From Halorubrum halodurans (GTDB taxonomy: Archaea; Halobacteriota; Halobacteria; Halobacteriales; Haloferacaceae): a stretch of DNA of 44,632 nt. The stretch spans positions 1-44,632 of the forward strand of contig NZ_NHPJ01000050.1 in assembly GCF_002252985.1 (NCBI RefSeq), read 5' to 3'. The position numbers and the translations under genes were made by a program. Below, one piece after another: positions 40,057 through 44,632 of the stretch (positions are counted from its first letter, which is position 1; the number at the start of each line of letters is the position of its first letter). The notes under the pieces were generated by a model. It saw only the letters and a program-made list of their open reading frames with translations. It did no database searches and was not told the origin of the DNA.

Positions 40057-43000
40057 TCACCCCTCCTCCTCGGCGGGCTCGACGGCCTCGAACCCCCACC
40101 CGTCGTCGACGGGGTCGGCGTCGGCGCCGTCCTCGTCACCTTCGATCTCGTTCTCGTCGTCGCGTTCGGTCCCACCCTGGTCGTCCCTCTCCTCGTCGCC
40201 TTCGGCCCCACCCGCGTCCGGATCCGCGTCGTCGACCGCGTCTTCCACCCCATCGAGGGTCGTCTCGTCGGGGGCCGTCTCGTCGGGGGCCGTCTCGTCG
40301 ACGGATTCTCCGTCAACCTCGCCGTTCTCCTCGGCGTGTTCGTCGCTGTCCCACTCGCGATCGATCGAGTCCGCCGGCGTTCCCTCGGTCGACCCGCCGC
40401 CTCCGACGAGGTCGTTCACCCCGGCGTCGGCCTCTGAAACCGGTCCGACCACGTCTACCCCGTCGCCGAACGGGCGGCCGAAGTCGATGTCGCCGTCGGC
40501 GTCCGCGGAGCCGTCGCCGGGAGGGACGTCGCTGCCACTGGTCGGGCCGCTCGTCTCGGACGCCCCGTTCGCCTCCGGCGCGGACGGCCCGCTCGCCTCC
40601 GCCTCGAACTCGGCGGCGTCGGCCGTGACCGCGGCGAGCGCCTCCCGCTCCTCGTCGGGAGCGGCCTCGACGCGACGGGCGGGATCGACCGCGAGCAGCG
40701 CGTCGGCGACCGAGTCGGGGATCGACCCGCGATAGGTCTCGAAGACGTCCTCGGCGTCGTCGAGGATGGCCGCCGCCTCCTCGCGCCCGTCCTCGTCGGG
40801 ATCGGGCCGCGGCACCATCTCCTCCTTGTCGCGGTCGACGTCGATCAGGACCGACTCCATCTCCCGGAGGTCCTCCAGGGAGCGCTCCAGCTCGTCGTTG
40901 GCCATCAGCGCGAGCACCGTCTCGGGGTCGTTGATGAACGCCTGGAACGTCGCGGCCACCTGGGCGTAGCTGTTGAGCCCGCGGTCGATGAGGTAGGCCA
41001 AGACGATCCGACGCTTGCGGAGCTCCTCGTCGAGGGTCGCGCGGCTCCACCCCCGGTCGAACATGATCTCCTCGAGGACGTTCGAGTCGCCCATCCGGAG
41101 GAACTCGTCGGTCTCGGCCTGCCACTGGAAGACGTCCTGGACGTTGATCTCGTCGTTCTCGGCGTCGTAGTGGTTGATCTCGGTGAGCGACTTGTTCCGG
41201 CGCACCTTCCGCCCCTGGACCCGCGTCGACGTCTGGATCGACACCAGGTCGAGGGCGGTGAACATCGTCTTCGAGACGTTGATCGGGTCGGTGGTGAACC
41301 GCTTGAGCACCTCGCCGACGGAGTCGGCGTGGAACGTCGTGTAGGTGGTGTGGCCCGTCGACATCACCTGGAAGGCGGTCCGGCCCTCCTCGCCGCGGAT
41401 CTCGCCCATCACGATGTAGTCGGGGCGCTGCCGGAGCGCGGCCTCGAGCAAGTCGAACTCGTCGACGTCGCCCTTGTCGTCGTCCGAGAAGGAGGGACGC
41501 GTGACGGAGGCGATCCAGTTGCGCTGGGGCAGCTCGACCTCGCGGGTGTCCTCGATCGAGACGATCTTCGCGTTCGAGGGGATGAAAAGGGAGACGGCGT
41601 TCAGGCTCGTCGTCTTCCCGGAGGCGGTCCCGCCCGCGAAGATCAGGTTCTTGTTGTTCTCGATACACAGCCAGAGGAACGCCATCTGGTCGAGCGAGAA
41701 CGTCCGCCAGTTGATGAGGTCGATCGGCGTGAAGGGGACGTCGTTGAACTGCCGGATCGTGTAGTTGGTCCCGTGGTCTGAGACCTCCCTGCCGAGCGTG
41801 AGCTGCGCCCGCGAGCCGTCGGGAAGGGTCGCGTCCACCTGTGGCCGGCGCTTCGAGATCCCCTTGCCGGACCGCTGGGCGAGCTTCACGACGAAGTCGT
41901 CGAGCTCGTCGGTGCCGTGGTAGACGTTGGTGATGACCTGCTCGTAGTCGGCGTGGTAGACGAAGACCGGCGAGTCGTACCCGTCACAGGAGACGTCCTC
42001 GACGTTGATGTCGTGTTTGATGGGGTCGATCCGCTCGTATCCGATGAAGTCGCGTTTGAGGTAGTACAACAGCTTCTCGACCTGGTACGCCGAGAGGGTC
42101 CGCGCGTCCTCCTCGAGCACCGCCGGCTCGGGGCGGGCGCTGATCCGGACGGGGGCGTCCTCGGCGTCACCGTCGCTTCCCCCGTCGGTCGGCTGATACC
42201 CGAGCGCCTCGGCGAGCCGGCCCGGAATCCCCGCGGTCGGATCGATGCCAAAGCGATCGAGGTCGATCCGATCGAGCCGGCCGAGGAGGTCGCTCACGAA
42301 CTCGTTCGTCCCGGACGCCTCCTCGTAGAGGCCGTACCGGTCGAGCAGGGTTCGCGTCTCCTCGGCGATGACGCCCTCGCGGAACGCCTCGTCGCCGCCC
42401 GCGATCGACTCGTCGGCGTACTTGATCGACGTCCGGAGCTTCCCCGTGAGGAACTCGATCAGGTCCGTCTCGATCCGCGTCAGGTACGGCTGGACCGCGT
42501 AGTACTTCCGCTCGTTCTCCTTCGTCGAGCGGAAGACGATCACGAACGCGTACGGCTCGTTCACCCAGTAGCGCTCCTCCTCGCGGAAGTGCGTCTTCTT
42601 GGGCATCGGCACCGCCTTCTCGAGGTCGTACCGGTTCACGAAGGTCGTCGCCCCGTCCGCCGTCGAGAAGAACGCGTCCTCGTCGAGGTCCGGGTCCACA
42701 TTCACGGTTCGCTCGTCGACCAGGTCGGCGAGCTCCGCGGCCGCCTCTCCGCCGCCTGAGAGCGCCTCGCCGATCCGGTCCGGGTCGAACCCCAGCGCGT
42801 CGGCCTTGTCCGCGTGGGTGAACGCCAGCGGCTCCCCCTCCTCGTCGGTCGGCGGGTTCCCCTCCGCGTCGTAGAAGTACTCGTCGGCGTAGTCGTCCCA
42901 CGTGTAGTACCCCTTCAGCACCGGCACCTCGTACTGGTCGTACCGGGCGTGAAACCGGTCCCACAGAACCTCGCCGACCGCGGCGGCCGACCGGACCCGA

Positions 43001-43647
43001 TCCGCGGACTCGACGGGATGGAACCCGAGGAGGTCGGTCGGGTCGAACGCGACCCGCTCCCAGTCGAGGTCGGTCGGGAGTCCGGCAGGAGCCGGCTCGA
43101 CGTCCGTGCCGGCGACCACGACCGACCCCGACTCGTGGGCGTCGACGCCCGCGAGGCGGCCGTCGGGGGCAGTGCGATCGTCGAAGACGGCGCGGCCGTC
43201 GACGATCACGTCACGGTCGCCGACGACGAGCGTGCCAGCCTCGGGCGTCCCGTGACCGTCGACCGGCGTCTCGCCGTCCGCCAGGAAGGGCTCGACGACC
43301 CCGACCGCCCGGAGGGTCGCGCCCGTGCGGTTCGCGTCGTCGAGCCGGCCCTTGATCGCGCTCGCCGGCACGGTGGGGACGTTCGGGACCCACTCGTACA
43401 GCGTTGCGGCGACGTCGTCGTCGCCGCGCTCCGTGAGGAACTCCTGCCAGGTGTACCGGCCGACCCTGACGGGGTGGCCGGACGTCGGCGTCGCGCTCGT
43501 GGAGGTCGACGGCCTCGTCGCCGTCGCGTTCGAGCTCGGGTTCGTCGTGCTCGCACCGTCGTCGGACGAGGGCGTCGCTCCCACCTCCCGGTCGCCGTCA
43601 CCGTCCCCCGCGGTGACGGGGTCGCGCCCCGCGTCCCCTCCGTCCAT
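40057..43647 (-). CDS. Type II/IV secretion ATPase (GspE/PilB/TadA-like)
   Basis: A 1196-aa assembly ATPase, first gene of the pilus operon. Residues 1-60 are a Ser/Thr-rich leader. An N-terminal domain of about 500 residues precedes the core. The core has Walker A GGTASGKTT with Lys678, the Asp box VSIEDTREVELPQ, Walker B DYIVMGEIRGEE and a His box STGHTTYTTFHADS. After about residue 930 a very acidic disordered tail of about 250 residues follows, with a 15-bp triple repeat (40261-40305) coding ETAPD units. The ATG at 43647 has minus-strand TTTTTC at about 43673-43678 in promoter position; the longer open frame upstream is not coding. Confidence 0.92.
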   Translation of the reverse strand: MDGGDAGRDPVTAGDGDGDREVGATPSSDDGASTTNPSSNATATRPSTSTSATPTSGHPVRVGRYTWQEFLTERGDDDVAATLYEWVPNVPTVPASAIKGRLDDANRTGATLRAVGVVEPFLADGETPVDGHGTPEAGTLVVGDRDVIVDGRAVFDDRTAPDGRLAGVDAHESGSVVVAGTDVEPAPAGLPTDLDWERVAFDPTDLLGFHPVESADRVRSAAAVGEVLWDRFHARYDQYEVPVLKGYYTWDDYADEYFYDAEGNPPTDEEGEPLAFTHADKADALGFDPDRIGEALSGGGEAAAELADLVDERTVNVDPDLDEDAFFSTADGATTFVNRYDLEKAVPMPKKTHFREEERYWVNEPYAFVIVFRSTKENERKYYAVQPYLTRIETDLIEFLTGKLRTSIKYADESIAGGDEAFREGVIAEETRTLLDRYGLYEEASGTNEFVSDLLGRLDRIDLDRFGIDPTAGIPGRLAEALGYQPTDGGSDGDAEDAPVRISARPEPAVLEEDARTLSAYQVEKLLYYLKRDFIGYERIDPIKHDINVEDVSCDGYDSPVFVYHADYEQVITNVYHGTDELDDFVVKLAQRSGKGISKRRPQVDATLPDGSRAQLTLGREVSDHGTNYTIRQFNDVPFTPIDLINWRTFSLDQMAFLWLCIENNKNLIFAGGTASGKTTSLNAVSLFIPSNAKIVSIEDTREVELPQRNWIASVTRPSFSDDDKGDVDEFDLLEAALRQRPDYIVMGEIRGEEGRTAFQVMSTGHTTYTTFHADSVGEVLKRFTTDPINVSKTMFTALDLVSIQTSTRVQGRKVRRNKSLTEINHYDAENDEINVQDVFQWQAETDEFLRMGDSNVLEEIMFDRGWSRATLDEELRKRRIVLAYLIDRGLNSYAQVAATFQAFINDPETVLALMANDELERSLEDLREMESVLIDVDRDKEEMVPRPDPDEDGREEAAAILDDAEDVFETYRGSIPDSVADALLAVDPARRVEAAPDEEREALAAVTADAAEFEAEASGPSAPEANGASETSGPTSGSDVPPGDGSADADGDIDFGRPFGDGVDVVGPVSEADAGVNDLVGGGGSTEGTPADSIDREWDSDEHAEENGEVDGESVDETAPDETAPDETTLDGVEDAVDDADPDAGGAEGDEERDDQGGTERDDENEIEGDEDGADADPVDDGWGFEAVEPAEEEG
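40261..40305. repeat. Three 15-bp tandem repeats in the secretion ATPase tail
   Basis: Units at 40261-40275, 40276-40290 and 40291-40305 begin CGTCTCGTCG; the first two are identical. They encode repeated Asp-Glu-Thr-Ala-Pro in the acidic tail and look like slippage products. Confidence 0.6.
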
Positions 43648-43758
43648 GGGCGGATCCACCCGGCTCCCGTTGAAAAAGGTGTCTCGCAAATATCCGGGAT
43701 TGATAACCCCGGTGTCGGGAGCGTGAACTTTTAGCCGCCCCTCCGCGCAGTCGGGACC
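43648..43758. promoter_or_regulatory. Divergent promoter region of the pilus operon and the DUF1405 gene
   Basis: 111 bp. Toward the ATPase gene, TTTTTC on the minus strand is about 27 nt from the ATG. Toward the DUF1405 gene, CTTTTAG at 43728-43734 is 27 nt before the GTG. A/T-rich patches (CAAATATCC, TTGATAAC) between them could be further control sites. Confidence 0.45.
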
Positions 43759-44454
43759 GTGACCTCTCTCCGTCGGCTGCGCCGGCTTCGTCGGCTTCGC
43801 GATCGGGCGGTTCGCCGGCGGGTTCGCGACGCGATCGCGGAGGAGGTGCTCGGGGACGCCCGCAGCCTCGCCGTCGTCCTCGTGTTGACCGCGTTCATGT
43901 TCCTCATCGGCGTCGACTACTACGCCGGCAGCCTCGGGGAGGTCCCGACGGTGCTGTGGCCGCTGTACGCCGACTCGGCGGTGGCGGTCGCGCTCGGCGC
44001 GCTCTCGCTCGCGACGCTCCTGCCGACCGTCGGCTCCGGCGACCCGGTGACGGAGACGCCCACGAACCGGGCGCTCGCGCACCTCCACACGCTCTCGTTC
44101 GTCTGGCTCGTCCAGTTCGGGCTGTGGCCGCTGGTCTCGCTGAACCTCGCGTTCGAGTCGTACGTGAGCGCCCCCGACGCGTGGATCTACTACTGGGGCG
44201 TGTTGGGGACGCACCTCTGTTTCGTCGGCCTCGCGCTGCTGTTCCCGGCGTTCGGCCGGACGACCCGCGGCGCGCTGGCGGTCGCCGGCGCGGTCGGCGT
44301 CGCGAACGTCGTGGTCGACTACTGGCTCGGCTACTCCCCGCCGCTGCTGTACGAGCCCGGCGCGGGGCTGGCGCTCGCCACCCTCGGGATCGCCGGGTTC
44401 TGCGTGTGGCTCGCGGGCCGATCGTTCCGGCGGCTGGATGAGGATCCGGCCTGA
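43759..44454 (+). CDS. DUF1405 family membrane protein
   Basis: A 231-aa membrane protein. After a strikingly Arg-rich start (RRLRRLRRLRDRAVRRRV) come about six hydrophobic helices. The signature VPTVLWPLYADSAVAVALGAL near 60-80 and HTLSFVWLVQFGLWPLVSLNL identify DUF1405, of unknown function. The start is GTG, with a T-rich box 27 nt upstream, so the message should be leaderless. Confidence 0.85.
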   Translation: MTSLRRLRRLRRLRDRAVRRRVRDAIAEEVLGDARSLAVVLVLTAFMFLIGVDYYAGSLGEVPTVLWPLYADSAVAVALGALSLATLLPTVGSGDPVTETPTNRALAHLHTLSFVWLVQFGLWPLVSLNLAFESYVSAPDAWIYYWGVLGTHLCFVGLALLFPAFGRTTRGALAVAGAVGVANVVVDYWLGYSPPLLYEPGAGLALATLGIAGFCVWLAGRSFRRLDEDPA

Positions 44455-44550
44455 GAGGCGACCGATCCGGTAGAACTCGCTTGCCTATCGAACGGGTGTT
44501 TCGTGTGTGATCGGGGTCATACGAAGGAGATCGTTGCTGGCGCGGTGAAC

Positions 44551-44632
44551 ACGTCCAAAGCCCCAGTCACGGGGAGGCCGTGCACTCGCTGCGCTCCTCG
44601 CTCACTTCGTTCGCTGCGGTGTCGCCGGCGGC
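44551..44632. repeat. Possible genus-specific dispersed repeat (cut by window edge)
   Basis: The string CCAAAGCCCCAGTC followed by GC-rich CTCGCTGCGCTCCTCGCT is of a kind I recall as common between genes in Halorubrum and related genomes. It is not repeated within this window, so its status rests on memory alone. Confidence 0.3.

Noticed and set aside
40057..44214. 1385-aa reading of the secretion ATPase
   Set aside because: The upstream 189 residues are antisense to the DUF1405 gene and Arg-rich. The ATG at 43647 has a promoter box and a normal leader.
1..44632. CRISPR arrays, rRNA genes and further tRNAs
   Set aside because: No regularly spaced repeats, no rRNA-like conserved stretches and no second cloverleaf other than tRNA-Trp were found by reading.

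Overview
This is a stretch of haloarchaeal chromosome, most like Halorubrum or a close relative. GC content and GC at third codon positions are very high, and the proteins are Asp/Glu-rich. Many genes have a T/A-rich box centred about 27 nt before the start codon, as expected for leaderless archaeal transcripts. Family markers fit: halocyanin, HalX response regulator, bacterio-opsin-activator-type HTH protein, a fused NuoCD, archaeal pyrB-pyrI, squalene synthase, the DUF5794/DUF5795 pair, and an intron-containing tRNA-Trp. Genus is an inference.

Layout. 1-7.1 kb: acyl-CoA dehydrogenase, RIO-like kinase, a TbsP-like regulator, halocyanin, a soluble histidine kinase, MsrB, the pyrB-pyrI operon and a 31-residue membrane microprotein. 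7.1-11.6 kb: a conserved protein of unknown function, a zinc-ribbon gene remnant, an orphan full-length nuoCD divergent from an HTH regulator, and a ThuA-like protein. 11.8-15.6 kb: a GAF-PAS-LOV histidine kinase, an SDR oxidoreductase and a DUF429 protein. 15.8-18.55 kb: the accessory region. A tyrosine integrase lies between an 18-bp copy of the tRNA-Trp 3' end and the intact tRNA-Trp gene. At the integrase stop codon sits a 1162-bp element with inverted repeats and no transposase; its only gene has a HEPN-like R-x4-H motif. 18.6-31 kb: housekeeping and regulatory genes (DUF5795, DUF5794, guaB, a TrmB-family regulator, a HalX response regulator, a Ski2/Hel308-like helicase, squalene synthase, two bPH2 membrane proteins, glutamate dehydrogenase). 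31-32.8 kb: a DUF2071-like protein and a CDF transporter. 32.9-43.7 kb: an archaeal type IV pilus/secretion locus with an ATPase, a two-domain membrane platform and four pilin-like proteins in one minus-strand operon, with a further large pilin-like protein facing it. 43.76-44.45 kb: a DUF1405 membrane protein.

How genes work together. pyrB and pyrI encode the two chains of aspartate transcarbamoylase. The pilus operon is almost continuous, with 4-13 nt overlaps, and should build one surface or secretion machine. The two bPH2 genes overlap by 4 nt and probably form one membrane complex. In the accessory region, the integrase, the tRNA attachment sites and the inverted-repeat element with its HEPN-like passenger form a nested mobile unit whose GC content is visibly lower than the surroundings. 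All family calls were made by reading motifs; no database search was possible.
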